From the NCBI GenBank assembly GCA_002682825.1, contig NOKP01000009.1, positions 868,001 through 932,000 on the forward strand: a DNA stretch of 64,000 nt. The letters run 5' to 3'. Positions 22,184 to 33,232 of this stretch are shown here, piece by piece; position 1 is the stretch's first letter, and the number at the start of each line of letters is the position of its first letter. A program made the position numbers and the translations under genes. The notes below the pieces were generated by a model. It did no database searches, was not told the origin of the DNA, and saw nothing but the letters and a program-made list of their open reading frames with translations. The DNA comes from Neonectria sp. B-13 (taxonomy: Eukaryota > Ascomycota > Sordariomycetes > Hypocreales > Nectriaceae).

Positions 22184-24944
22184 TTGGTAGCCAGGCATGC
22201 TGGTGGGCTGCAGACTGCCGTGCGCGCTGTAGCTCAAAAAGGTGGCGCGGGGATCGTGATAAGAGGTTGTGGTGCATCTCCAGGAGGGCACGGAAGGAAG
22301 AGCCTTTCGTTCCTCAGGCGAACTACCCTGAGTCTCGGCAAAGGCGCCAAGTTCTGCATCCTAGTCAGCCGATTCAGTCACGATCTAAGCACAATCCAGG
22401 GCTCAGAGGTGGAAAGGAGAGACGGAGTGGCAACGTTGCTTGTATCTCACTGGAATATCAACTCTCTTGTCGCCGCGAAGACTTTTGCCAGGGGTACCAA
22501 TGCCCCCGACGATGGAATTATTCACTCGGTGAACCAGAGTCTCCGATTCTTTGAGCTCACGCAGAACGGTCAAGCAGTTGATATCGATGCCTTCTGCGTC
22601 TTGAGTGTCAACGACGCCAAGAAAGTGAAAGACACTGATCTCTTGAACACCAAGTCAGTGGCCACGGCGGCGCGTAGTCCCAGTCTTCCAGACGACAACC
22701 CTCTACCACTTCCGGACAGAGAAAACTGGCAGACATTTTGGAGACCAGCACACCCCAATCGCGCCCGTCGGCCAACGGGCGTGTTGTGCGGTACCAAGAC
22801 CTTTGAGATCATGAAGAGCGACGACGGCATCGACGAAGAGCTGCAAAGCATTACTCTCAGCCCTTGCTCGTCCCCATCTGGGCCAGTTCACGATGGATCT
22901 GGCCGTGGCCTTGCATCATTCAACGCCACCGGTGCCTTGATCGTCGGCGGCCCGGCGACAGCAGTGGCCAGAGATGCTGACCTCCGCAAGGAGCCGGATG
23001 GTGGCAGGCTTGACGTGGAACCCAGGAACCTGGACCTGTTCCTCGGCGAGCTGTTCACTGCAGCAATGGTCTTCAGGGAGAAGCCCCCCGTACAGTATGC
23101 GGAGCTCCCTCCAGCAACCAACCTGCCTTATTCGGACGAGACATTGCAGTGGCTCATGAGCTACGTCGGCCAAGTCGGCGACGACCAATGCTCCCTGTCC
23201 GCAGTGGCCTTCATGTCGGCCAGCGACAAAGTCAGGATCAAGAACTTTGAGCTAAAGACAAAACTTAAGCACGTCTGTGAAGACAGCACCTAGTGCTGGG
23301 ATCAGCCCTTCTTCGAAACCTCGGTGATCTTCAGCAGTGCTAACAACGCCCATGCGTTCGGTCTCCCAGCCAGCAGCGCTTGGCCGAACGTCCCGAGTTA
23401 GATACTACGGATACTGTGGGCGCTGCACTCGTTCTTTGCATGAGCTTTGGCGACTGGGTCTTCACAATTGGTGGCTATCACGCCGCTTATAAGAAGTCCT
23501 CAGCATACCCGAGCCCGCCGCGTCTGGGCATCAGCTGGAGCTATGACAGCAGCATCAACATCACCGGTCAAGCGTACTTTGCCATCACACCAAAGTCATG
23601 CATGGGAGGGTGTAACCTGCATATCACCCTCTCTCTGGGCCCACTCTACGCTTATCTTGATGCCTACGCCGACTTCCTCATCGACTACCGGCCCTTTATG
23701 TATCAGGCTGAAGCTGGGGTTGTGGTAGGCGTCCACTACACGCTGGATCTGTGGCTTGTCGGTATCCCCATCAACGTGGATCTCGGTGCCATCATCACGC
23801 TGAAAGGACCGCCACTCAGGGGCAACGTCCGTGTTGACTTCTACGTCTTTGGGTTCAATATCGCCTTTGGAGCTCAGAGTGTCTTGGCCAGCGATGGAAT
23901 CAGCCTGGCCCAGTTCTACAATCTCGTGCTTCAGTTGGCGCCCAAGGAGAAAGTCAAGTCGCTCACCGCTTCGCTCACCACTAGCACCCACGAAACGGAA
24001 CTTGCGGATGAGACAGAATTGGCTCCTCCCCACTTACTAAACTGCATCAGCGGCCTCGTGCCTCCAAGTAGCGACGAGAGGATTGAGCCTGGCAAACCTC
24101 GGAAATGGGTGGTGCGCGGAGCCATCTTTGCATTCACCGTGTCGTGCAAGTTCGCCATCATCACGGCAAAGGTCAAGACGCGCCTCTCACGGGATAAGGA
24201 TGACTTATGGACGCACTCTGTGGGTAAAAATGCCAGGGATAAGGTCTATTCCAAGCCAGTGCATCTTCAGTCACCCGTCGGCCAGGCGCTCCTGGATATC
24301 GATATTGAGCCGCCAGCTAGGGCACCTCCCAAGGTAGGAGTACGAAAAGAACCCTCCAGCCCGGTATGGAACGTTGCCACAGCCGAGTATGGAAACTTTC
24401 CCACTGCTCTGTGTGGCCAGTGTGAGTTATCCCCTTGCTTCCTTTGACGATGCAAGATGTAGTAAAGCCCAGGCTCACAACGCACCAGATAACGAAAGCG
24501 CGTTCTTGAAACAACCAGACCTCTAGTCTCCTTGACGGCAATAGCGGTGGTCCTGCGCAGCTCATGTCGGGCCTGACACTTTACAGTCCAAAGTCTCTCC
24601 GGTCGAAGGATCTCCTCGAAAAGTTCGACGTAGCCAAGTCCATGGGCGAGCTGGCAACCCCAAAGATATCGGTTCCCACACCCGTGGAACCGCACCTATA
24701 ATGGATCCCCGGGAAGGCTAAAGATGATCCTGATGATCAATATCCAGGTGTCCGGAATGCATTGAACGAAGGGTCCAAGGAGATTATCAGTCAGGTGGCT
24801 AACTATATCAGTGGGTTGGGCCTCGGGGGATGGGAGTGGAAGGAGGCGCAGAGTAAGGAGGGTAAGCCGGTCGGGGTGCCGTTGATGTTAATCATGGACA
24901 TGCAGAAGTGGTATATTGAAGCGCCGAAGATTACAGTTAAATAA
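22184..24944 (+). pseudogene. DUF6603-like giant protein relic
   Basis: One long plus-strand homology is broken at several places. Part 1 (22184-23293) ends in TAG at 23291-23293 but continues in frame as CWDQPFFETSVIFSS. A frame change follows near 23380. Part 2 (to 24447) has the characteristic VFTIGGYHAAYK, YPSPPRLGISWSYDSSINIT, GQAYFAITPKSCMGG, SLGPLYAYLDAYADFLIDY, VGVHYTLDLWLVGI and GNVRVDFYVFGFNIAFGA segments that I associate with DUF6603 proteins. Part 3 continues to GKAKDDPDDQYPGVRNALNE after a TAA at 24699-24701. Intact members are large beta-rich proteins of unknown function found in bacteria and fungi, sometimes thought to have moved between them. The N-terminus is missing here. 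Confidence 0.65.
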
Positions 24945-26126
24945 ACCGGATCTTACCTCCGGATCCCACTCGGAACGCGGGGACTGCAACGAACGCCTTG
25001 CCCACTTTCGAAGTGTGCTTAGGAAATCTGAACTGAGCTATAGTATCTTCCCATTTTCAACAAAGAATCAACATACTCTCCGCTTGGAGAAGTGATCACT
25101 CTTCGAGCCGTGGCTAGACGGCGTTCAGACAGCATGATGCTCAAAACATCGCAGGATAGAATCTCCCGAGTGGCTCTTCGGGGGTATATCGGGAGTGTTC
25201 CGGGATTATGCCCGTCATAACACCATTTCGAAATTTTTGTAAACGGAGGTTCGAGCTCCACTCGCCCTTCTTTCGACCTTCGAATCAACTTCCGCCGGGC
25301 TCACGTGGCCTAAAGAGTTAAGATCTAGAAGTCTGGTTGTACCGGGCGACCTCTATACGACTGGTGTGACACAAGTGTTAGCATGAAGCTTTAATTCAAC
25401 CCGAACGGTATGGGCATACCATAGAGCTCGTCGACACACACAGATGTCACTTACGCGTCAATCGTCCACTGGCCGTTCGTTCTTAATCGCGTTCTGATCC
25501 TGCCACTGGAGATTCAAGTCGACGCTTGGGATTCCATGGTTCTGGTGCCGTCCGGAAGTGCGTGTTGTAAGATCTTAGACGTGATAGCTTGATCGCGAAG
25601 TGACAACCGTGGAACAAGTGAGTCGTACAGGTATGCTCAAGTATGGGGAGATTAGATCACATGCGGATGGAGGTTTCTTCATGGGGTGACAATCCTGCAT
25701 TGAAAAGCCAGGTCTAAATTAGCCACATGGTTAGCTGAAATTTGCCAAGATGATGCGGAACTAGATAATTACCTCATTGGGAAGTATGTTGGAGCGGGGC
25801 GAGCACCATAGGCTTTCATGCCGCGGAAGTATGCAGTCGCACTATTTACCCCCGCTTTCCAATGTCCTATTGTTGCAAGTCTGAGTCAGATTTTGTGCAG
25901 GACACGAGGGTATTCGTCTTTGATTGGTAATGCGTCGGCGTCGGCGCCGAAACCTAAACCCTGTACTACATTGAATCAGTGCAATCATGTCGTAATGTAG
26001 CACGGGGCTTGCTGTAGTTGAGCAGCAAATACTCGGGGCCTTCAGCTCTGACTGTTTGTCCATGAGTTCATATAAAGGTGCTGGGTGGACGGAGCGAATA
26101 GCTGAGCCACCCATCTTCATCTCAGG
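24945..26126. other. Intergenic, no supported gene
   Basis: No frame with family motifs. An 89-codon minus frame (25019-25288) has no support. The 3' end probably holds the promoter of the gene that starts at 26127 or 26265. Confidence 0.4.
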
Positions 26127-27293
26127 ATGCCACCAATTGTCCCCAGAGCTTCTTCTCACCTACACAGAGCTCTTATATTCAGCTGCAACATTGCTCGTCT
26201 TCATTCAAGCAAACCAATCTTCAACGCTCTTGCATCCCGTTCCTTTACAACAATCAGCCCCACCATGGCTCCATCTAGTCTTCCGACCACAATGAAGGCA
26301 ATCCTCCAGCCCGACAAACGCTCTCACAAGCTCATTCTGACCGAGAGACCCGTCCCCGTGCCTACTCATCCTGAAGACGTTCTTGTCAAGGTCCATGCCA
26401 CCGCACCTGTCAAGGGCGAACTGGATTGGGCTCTCTGGGCGCCCGAATTCATCGGCGACGATAAGATACCCATCCCCGGCCAGGACCTCGCCGGCACCGT
26501 CGTCTCTGCACCGGCCGACAGCGGCTTCAAGTCCGGCGACGAGGTTTACGCCCGCATCGAAGCCAACCGCCCGGGCGCCGCAGCCGAGTACGTCTTGGCG
26601 CGCGTTTCCGAGCTGGCCATCAGGCCCAAGAACCTCAGCTGGGCCGAAACGGCGGCGTCTCCCATTAGCGCCTTGACGGCGTACCAGTCGCTCTTCACGC
26701 AAGGCGGCCTGGATCCCAAGGCGCTGACAGGCGACGCGGACGCACGGCGAAAGAATGCCCAGGTGCGCGTCCTGATCACCGCTGGGGCTGGGGGAGTCGG
26801 CAGCTGGGCGGTCCAACTTGCTCGAGCCGCTGGAGCAGCCGCCATTGTGGCTAATGTAGGGCCTAAGAACTTCGACTTTGCTCGACAGCTCGGCGCCACG
26901 GATACAATTGACTACACCAAGCAAAGCATCGGTGACTGGGTGGCTGAGGATCCCGCATCTCGAGAGGTCGACCTGGTCTTCGACTGCATTGGCGGACCAA
27001 CGCTCGCCCAATCATGGTACGCTGTCAAAGACGGCGGTAATCTGATTAGTGTCTGCGCCTTGCCCGAGGAAAATCGGCCAAAGGAGGTCAAAAAGAAGGC
27101 CCACAGCTTGTGGTTTGTGATTTCGCCGCTTGGAAAGGATCTGGATATCATCACGGGGCTGCTTGAGGCTGGGAAGCTCAAGCCAAACATCGATAGCGTG
27201 GTTGAATTTGAGGGCTTTGCCGAGGCGTGGGAAAAGGTCGAGTCGGGTCGGGCGAGAGGCAAAGTTGTTGTGAAGATATCGGATGAGGCATAG
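26127..27293 (+). CDS. Zinc-independent MDR oxidoreductase (quinone oxidoreductase/alcohol dehydrogenase-like), possibly mitochondrial
   Basis: Single exon, 388 residues from 26127. The MDR fold is clear: N-terminal MKAILQPDKRSHKLILTERP, PGQDLAGTVV, GDEVYARIEAN, ISALTAYQSLF, the nucleotide-binding AGAGGVGSWAVQLARAAGA, DFARQLGATDTIDYT and VDLVFDCIGGPT. The structural zinc cysteines of classical ADHs are absent, as in quinone oxidoreductases and enoyl reductases. Two starts are possible. The long form adds about 46 residues rich in Arg, Ser and Ala with few acids (MPPIVPRASSHLHRALIF...), which looks like a mitochondrial presequence. The short form begins at MAPSSLP (26265) with the good context CACCATGG. 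Both could be used. Very GC-rich in the middle compared with neighbours. Confidence 0.88.
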   Translation: MPPIVPRASSHLHRALIFSCNIARLHSSKPIFNALASRSFTTISPTMAPSSLPTTMKAILQPDKRSHKLILTERPVPVPTHPEDVLVKVHATAPVKGELDWALWAPEFIGDDKIPIPGQDLAGTVVSAPADSGFKSGDEVYARIEANRPGAAAEYVLARVSELAIRPKNLSWAETAASPISALTAYQSLFTQGGLDPKALTGDADARRKNAQVRVLITAGAGGVGSWAVQLARAAGAAAIVANVGPKNFDFARQLGATDTIDYTKQSIGDWVAEDPASREVDLVFDCIGGPTLAQSWYAVKDGGNLISVCALPEENRPKEVKKKAHSLWFVISPLGKDLDIITGLLEAGKLKPNIDSVVEFEGFAEAWEKVESGRARGKVVVKISDEA

Positions 27294-27342
27294 GACAGAC
27301 AATTATATACCTGGGTCTTAGACAGATGCGCGACATATAGTC

Positions 27343-28120
27343 TCAGGTTTCCCAGAACTCCATCATATCTAAGGCAATTTCATCTTCCATTTCATCACGC
27401 TGCTCCCTGCATTCCTCATAGTCCACGAAAAAGTCAACATCGACAAGCCATCAATCGCCCAAACCAGTGTCGACTCCATCGTCCAGTTCCCAAAAGAAGT
27501 CGAAGTTAACGTGATCGGGACATATATCCAGATAGTTGACTCTAACCCCATCGTCGTCAACAATCTTCGTATGTACACAATCATAAAACAGTCTGTGCGC
27601 AATCCAGTCCAGGGGAGCTCTGGCTTCAAAGGTTCGTACAAAAGATGCCAAGTAGACGCCAACTTCCTCGCGATGTAGCGTCTTAACTCTGTAGTTGGTA
27701 TAAATTGAAATTCGGGGCCAAAGGGTTCTCCGCGTCTGACTCCAGGGGAGATCAACACCGCAAAAGAACTTCCTGAATTACACTCCTTGGATATAGCCCA
27801 TATAAAGACAATTTCGTGACGAAACACCTTAGCTTCCAGTGTTCCAAACTCGTTTGCCAGTGAAAGTGCAGCATGGATCTGGGTAGGCGTCTTATCTCTC
27901 TTCTCGGGAACCTCGATAAATGCGACCCAAATGTTTGTTGGGGAGTCGCCGTACACATTGCATCTGTCAAACGCACGCTTGACTGTGTCGACGATGCCAT
28001 TTCTGATCGAAATCAAGGCCGTGGACTCTTAATTCCAGCCGTTTGGATGGTTTCGGAACTCAGCGAGAAGCTCCGTGCGGGTTAATGGATCTTCTATTAG
28101 CAACTGGCTGAGATGGGTGG
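27343..28120 (-). pseudogene. Uncharacterised fungal protein relic with three lesions
   Basis: A minus-strand frame reads ...RTELLAEFRNHPNGWN, stops at TAA (28029-28031), continues in frame with ALISIRNGIVDTVKRAFD, WVAFIEVPEKRDKTPTQIHA, RHEIVFIWAI, FIPTTELRRYIARKLAS and ELPWTGL. It then changes frame near 27590 to give DCVHTKIVDDDGVRVNYLDI and FFWELDDGVDTGLGD, stops at TGA (27451-27453), and ends with an acidic tail (EECREQRDEMEDEIA) at 27343. The pieces read as one protein of 230 or more residues, 5' end undefined. I do not recognise the family. Confidence 0.6.
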
Positions 28121-28538
28121 TCAATTTTATGTTCAGCCATGGAGCTCAACTACCGGGCACACTGTGAGAAGTACTTGGGCTCTTGTAACATATTGCTACG
28201 TGTTTGCTCCGGATTTCTGGTGCCAGAAGCGGGATGAAGGTTTACGTCGCAGCACGTGCTCATTCATGGATGGATGAAATTCATCACGCCCGGGAGCATT
28301 AAGCCTCATGGGCCAGAACGCTAGGTTAATTACATTTCTTCCCTTTTCTTAGTTCGATACGTACATCCGAATACACGAAATTACACCAAGATGGAGACTT
28401 CCTGAGTGTACCGATAAAAATGTTGTCTTTTGATAAATACCAAAGCCCGTGACAGCATGCACGAGCCAGTTTATGGGTATTTTTTTACAAAACACATCGT
28501 AATCTTAGTACAGTAGGATACAGGTTAGGGCTGAGCTA
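28121..28538. other. Intergenic, nothing seen
   Basis: AT-rich spacer between the 5' side of the 27-28 kb relic and the 3' end of the MFS exporter; it may contain the latter's polyadenylation region. Confidence 0.4.
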
Positions 28539-30513
28539 CTACTGTTCGTGAACAGTGAACTTACTCCTGCTTCGTAGTCTTTCCCCGTTGATAAACAGAT
28601 ACCAAAATCCCACCACCCCGAGGACACTCAAACCACCAAGTAAACTGCATCCCTTTTCAACTCCCATATTAATATAAAGGGGCCGTCCAAAGAGGATCGC
28701 ACCCGCTGCAAAAGAACTTCTCAACGCATCATTCGCGGCAAACAAACTAGCTGCATACTGCGGATAGCTGAGTGGCAAGTAAATGAACAAACCCAGTCCA
28801 ACAGCGAACGAGCATCCACAGTATATAATGATACCGAGGGTAGGCACTTCCCAGGGTATAGAACTCCGTGCAGCCCAGCCGAACAGGAACATGCCAATTG
28901 GAACTCCAAAAACACCAACTAGTCCAGGGCGCAAAAAGGTTTCCTGGGTATCAAAGGTGCCAAGACTCTTGAACCGTTTTTCGATAAAGAGGCGGTACCA
29001 AGAGCAGTACCAGATCACACCTATGACGCATGCTATGAGTACGCAGACGAAGACTGCGCTGGACTCGCCGAGGTTCATGCCGTAAATCTTAGGGTAGACA
29101 AGTGGGAAGACCTCGAAAAAGGAATAGTAAATACCATAGGTGAAGGATGTCTGACAGGCAAGGTGAGCATGTTTCATATGAGACCAAAGTAGAAGCAGCC
29201 CTCAAGGCTTACCGGAACTTACATATATGTTAACAAAAGCAATTGCTGGATCCTTGAGACAGATCTCGAATGGCTTCACTAGGGCAAATTTGACAGCCTC
29301 CTTCCGCGAGACGTTCTTCGAACTTGACATGATATCCGGAACGTATTTCGCCGACCTTGTCTCTATTCTAAGACGTTTGGCTTTGTGATGTAGGAGCGTT
29401 GGTGTTGAAGTCTCTGGCAAGAAGAAGAATAGTGGAGCAAACATGACGCCAGAGAGCCAAAGGAGCTCCCACATTGACCATCGCCAGCTGCTCTGTTAGA
29501 ATAGGCAATGACGACTTGGGAGTAATGCAGTTACCTTTTGGTAGTGACGGTGAATCCAGACAGTAAAGGTCCGAGTGCTGGACCACAATACATAGCTCCA
29601 GACCAGGCTGAAAGGCTGTATGGTATGTAGATGACAGAAAACTATTTGATGTTAGACGAGAGAAGTGAAAGACGTAGGAAAGTCTCCCCTACCATATCAC
29701 TCAAGGTTGCAGCTCCAGTTGCCAAACATGGACTGCCAAAGAAGCCTTGCAGGAACCTTAAAACAAGAAAACCTGCAAAGCTGCGACAGAGGGACGCCGC
29801 AACAGAGAGCATTATAAAGATCGCGAACGTGATGATGTATATCGGGTTCCGGCCAATGGATGGGACCTCACTCAACGGAGAAAAGAGTAGGGGGCCAATT
29901 CCATCTAGTAGTATCGATCAGCTGAGTGTACATGAAAGCACGGATGGTGGAGTGGCACGTACAGCCAAGGACGTAGAGAGCCAGGCCAAGAGATGCGACT
30001 GCCTCCGAGACACCAAAGTTGGCGATAACTTGCCTGCTCAATGTTAGTATTTGATAGCAAAGGGGTGTTGGTGTCTTTGGAATCAGGTTGCAGGAACGCA
30101 CTCTACGCTTGGAACGTATATTGAAGACCCGCAATAGATCGTAAACGTGTACATGCTGGACGATTTCATGAGCATTGGGACATCTGTGGATAAAGGTGGT
30201 GGTCAAGAGCAACTTACCATATCAGAAAAGCCACCAGCGACTTTCTTGTAGTTGACCAGTTGCGAGGATTTTCGATATCGTCCGTCGATTCCCTGGATTA
30301 ACAGTGAGCTTTAAGTGTAGGGCTGATGCATGTTGGGAACACCCACCATCCAACGATCACAACGCCCTGACTGTCGAGGTCACTGACTTGAGGCGACTCA
30401 GAGCCCTCTGCTGAAAAGTATTTGGATTTTTTGCTTGGGAATCCCAACAGTCGACCTGCCGACAATGCTCGTACAGTTGCGCCGAGGGCCGTGTTCCGGA
30501 AGAGGTGAGCCAT
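28539..30513 (-). CDS. MFS exporter, DHA1 type (Flr1/Tpo-like multidrug or polyamine transporter)
   Basis: About eight exons on the minus strand. Recognisable parts in order: MAHLFRNTALGATVRAL start at 30513, DSQGVVIVGWW, ENPRNWSTTRKSLVAFLIW (TM1 lead-in), TIYCGSSIYVPSVE, FGVSEAVASLGLALYVLGC (TM2), GPLLFSPLSEVPSIGRNPIY (the GPL..PLSE signature), FLVLRFLQGFFGSP, YSLSAWSGAMYCGPALGPLL, then the WELLWLSGVMFAPLFFFLPE segment with a PET motif. The last exon (29150-28539) carries TM7-12, ending HEQ. The donors and acceptors that I checked are GT-AG. These proton antiporters export drugs, toxins or polyamines across the plasma membrane. Its promoter carries a three-unit repeat (30662-30799), and a Zn2Cys6 regulator follows upstream on the same strand. 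Confidence 0.88.
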
Positions 30514-30661
30514 TTTAGGTCAGGTTAGGTCGCGTCGGCTTGCACACTTGATTCAGTTGACATTAAACAACGAGAGCTACTTAAGGAAGCCATTTTATAA
30601 AGAAACAGATCTTGATTCTCGAACATCTTTTGAACTCCGAGCCGAAGCTAAGATGTCCATG

Positions 30662-30799
30662 TTAGGCTACTCGGGATAGTGCTCGTCCAGCCAATGCCGG
30701 AGCTCTTTTAGACCCACTGTTAGGCTATTCAGGATGGCGCTCGTCCAGCCGATGTCAGAGCTCTGTTTCTTTGGCCCCACCATTAGGCGATTCGGGATA
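30662..30799 (+). promoter_or_regulatory. Three-unit direct repeat upstream of the DHA1 exporter
   Basis: Unit 1 starts TTAGGCTACTCGGGATAGTG at 30662, unit 2 TTAGGCTATTCAGGATGGCG at about 30720, and a partial unit 3 TTAGGCGATTCGGGATA at 30783. Units 1 and 2 also share CTCGTCCAGCC and GAGCTCT. The period is about 58-63 bp, 150-290 bp before the exporter start. Degenerate but clear; could be regulator sites or a simple duplication. The rest of 30514-31152 shows no gene. Confidence 0.7.
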
Positions 30800-31152
30800 C
30801 AAAGCCAGGAATGGAAGGGGGCCAAGGTTCATTTGTCAGCAAGCATCGCGGTTCGATGTGATGAAGATGGTCTGGAGGCTCGTCGAGAGAAGAAGTGTTA
30901 TACCACCATGTCCTCGCTTAGAACATCACCAGGATATGTGATTACTAGTTTCAGCTTCACGATTTCCTCCGGACTCGTCGTCTAAGCCGTGCTCCGTGAG
31001 AGATGCAACAGTCATGGTGCTATTTATGGTACATACATTTTGACATGTGTTAATTAAGGGCTGTAAGTCCCTTCAAGTTTGCTGATGAGCTGAAGTGCCC
31101 AAGCGTTGTGAGCCAACAAGGCTTCAACTCATCAGTTTTCTCTTAGTCTTGT

Positions 31153-32928
31153 TCATACCAAGCTGCCCAAGGCCTGTAACCATTCACTATCCAACGGACT
31201 GACCGGCATAAGATCTTGCTCTGCCAATATCTCGTAGTCTGTCGCTGGAGACTGTGAAATTGTTCTTGCTTGCAAGATGGCGTGGGCGATGCTCTTCAGC
31301 TCTCGCAGTATCTTCTTAGCTCGAGGCCAAATGTCTTCGTAATGCTTGAGGGTACCCATACAAAGGCGAATTCGGGATCGAGCTGCGCCAGCTTCATCTA
31401 CCGTAAGCGCCGACTTGCAAGCGACAAGATGAGCAATAGTACAGCACGCAACCATGCAGATAATGAAGGGTGACAGTTGAGCAGAGCCGAGAGGCAGGAT
31501 TATCAGGCACTGATTCTGTTTACGGACGGCCTGCAAGAGCTTCTCTAGATGTGTTTGCCGATCTAGTGCACTCCCGATGCTCATTCCTGAAGTAAGCGGC
31601 GGTGGCGGCGAGCCGCAAGTCGAGATTCCTTCGGCTGGATCGTATCGGAGGGTAGAAAGAGGCCTGTGTATATAGGCAATCGCTCTGTATGTCTGTTAGA
31701 TCTCGGGTTCATTCAGTCGAACGGGTTGAGACTTCTCCTACGTGTAAATCATCATATGCGACTGGAACATGAGCTGGTCTGCAGAAGCCGACTTCATCAC
31801 GAGGCCTCGCTTGTCAGGCGGGAGCATGACAAGCCAGCCTGCGATGGTGACTTCCAGGTTCTCAGAAACGATCTCCGCCTCCGATATATCCTCGAAACTA
31901 AGCGCAGCGCGCAACGATGAAACAAATATGTTTGTCGCATCGATAAAGTAGGCAAACGAGGAAAACTCTTTTTCTTCAAGGGCATATTCTCTGCTGGTGT
32001 AGTCCTGCCAAGAGGCGGCTTCTAGAGGTATGTCCTACGTGACTGTTTAGCTTGTCCACAAAGCACTCAGAGGTTGGGAATTTACCATGGAATCATACTC
32101 CTGGTCTTCGCAGGGCAAGTCGGCATCATGATTTACACTTTCGAGAGTTGGCGCGTAATCGCGGCGAATAACAGAAAAATGTGCGTCCACTAAATATAGC
32201 ATCCACCATGTCCGTCTCCAGCTCTCGGCAAGAACAGGATTAAAGAGTTGCGTAGCATCGGCAAAGCTTTTAGTATGCATGCCGATGCTTTTTGCTTGTT
32301 TGATTGCCTGCGCCAACAGGCCTTCAGCAGCTGGTTGCTCAGAACACATGCTCTTTGCCAAAGCCATCAGGATGGTCGTTTGCACCACAAAGCCGTCTAC
32401 CAGATCACTCACCCCTGTGTGTATAAGGTGGCTTCTGTGTGCGTGAGGGTCCGTATAGAACGAACCAATGTATTGCATGACGGCAATCAGGTGTCGAGCG
32501 TTAGGCGTCTGCTTGACGAGGCTGTCCTGAAGAGCTGCTCTTGGGAGGACAAAGGGATGACTGCAGTGGAAGTATTCGTAGTATAGTTCCAAATGAGTAT
32601 CGTCTAAACTTCGGCTGCTCTCGACATGGGGAACTGGGGTAAAACCCGGGTGGTTTGTACACGACTCCGAGAAGTCGTATTCATGTGCAAAGGACGTGAT
32701 TGACTGAGTAGCTATTGGAAAGTGACAGGGAGCTGATGTCGGTAGTTTATGTGCCCTGCGAGACGAAGACGCTCTGGATTTTCCACTGCGGCGTGACTCA
32801 GGATATGAGCAAGGTCTGGACAACCCTTGACAACGTGAACAAGAAGGGCGTATAGCATCACATTTCAGGTGTTGGTCTCGGCAGGGCTGGCATGCCAACG
32901 AGGCACGGGTAGTCGGGCGGCTGTCCAT
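31153..32928 (-). CDS. Zn2Cys6 transcription factor
   Basis: Starts at 32928 with MDSRPTTRASLACQPCRDQH. The zinc cluster spacing is CX2CX6CX6CX2CX6C (ACQPCRDQHLKCDAI...SCSRCQGLSRPC), followed by a basic linker and a fungal-specific TF domain with LYYEYFHCSHPFVLPR, IKQAKSIGMH, ESWRRTWWMLYLVDAHFSVI and a DADLP segment. Two introns lie at about 32085-32030 and 31740-31680; the last exon ends SEWLQALGSLV at 31153. The frame is intact. It lies upstream of the DHA1 exporter on the same strand, so it may control it. The next gene upstream is another Zn2Cys6 regulator that belongs to a different set by its promoter motifs. Confidence 0.88.
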
Positions 32929-33232
32929 AGAAAATCAAATCTACAAGTGAAGCTTGTGGAGGTTGTCTAGCTTGGACACATGTTAGGCGTAATTGCTTTC
33001 GGTCAAATTATACGCCCGTTGTCGGCCTCCGGCATACTTTTATCCGCTTAAGATCTAACCGTGCCTCAGCCGACAAGTTCCGAACGTGAGATTACAGCGT
33101 AAGGTGGGGCGGCTAGGTGCGCAGCAGTAGTAGAAGCCACATATTGTTCTTGTAGTATAATTATAGAGACACTGTATTAGTGGAATGCACAAAGCTGCGA
33201 TAATAACAATACACTTAAAGTCTCGCTAATAA
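32929..33232. other. Promoter space of the 31-33 kb regulator
   Basis: Has one GCCTCCG core (33025-33031), but not the full decamer seen upstream of the next regulator. No gene. Confidence 0.4.

Noticed and set aside
240..24944. RIP (repeat-induced point mutation) as the cause of all stops
   Set aside because: Some lesions are CpA to TpA type, but others are CGA to TGA or indels, and most affected genes are not visible repeats; I cannot compute dinucleotide indices reliably by eye.
25240..25262. GGTTCGAGCTCC, similar to a tRNA B box
   Set aside because: No A box at proper distance and no cloverleaf stems can be drawn around it.
26205..27011. 268-codon open frame antisense to the MDR reductase
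   Set aside because: GC-rich shadow of a real gene; Arg/Gly-rich composition and no family motif.
27343..28120. Assignment of the relic to the DUF3669 family
   Set aside because: The resemblance rested on memory of a few words and did not fit the known arrangement of that family, so I left it unnamed.
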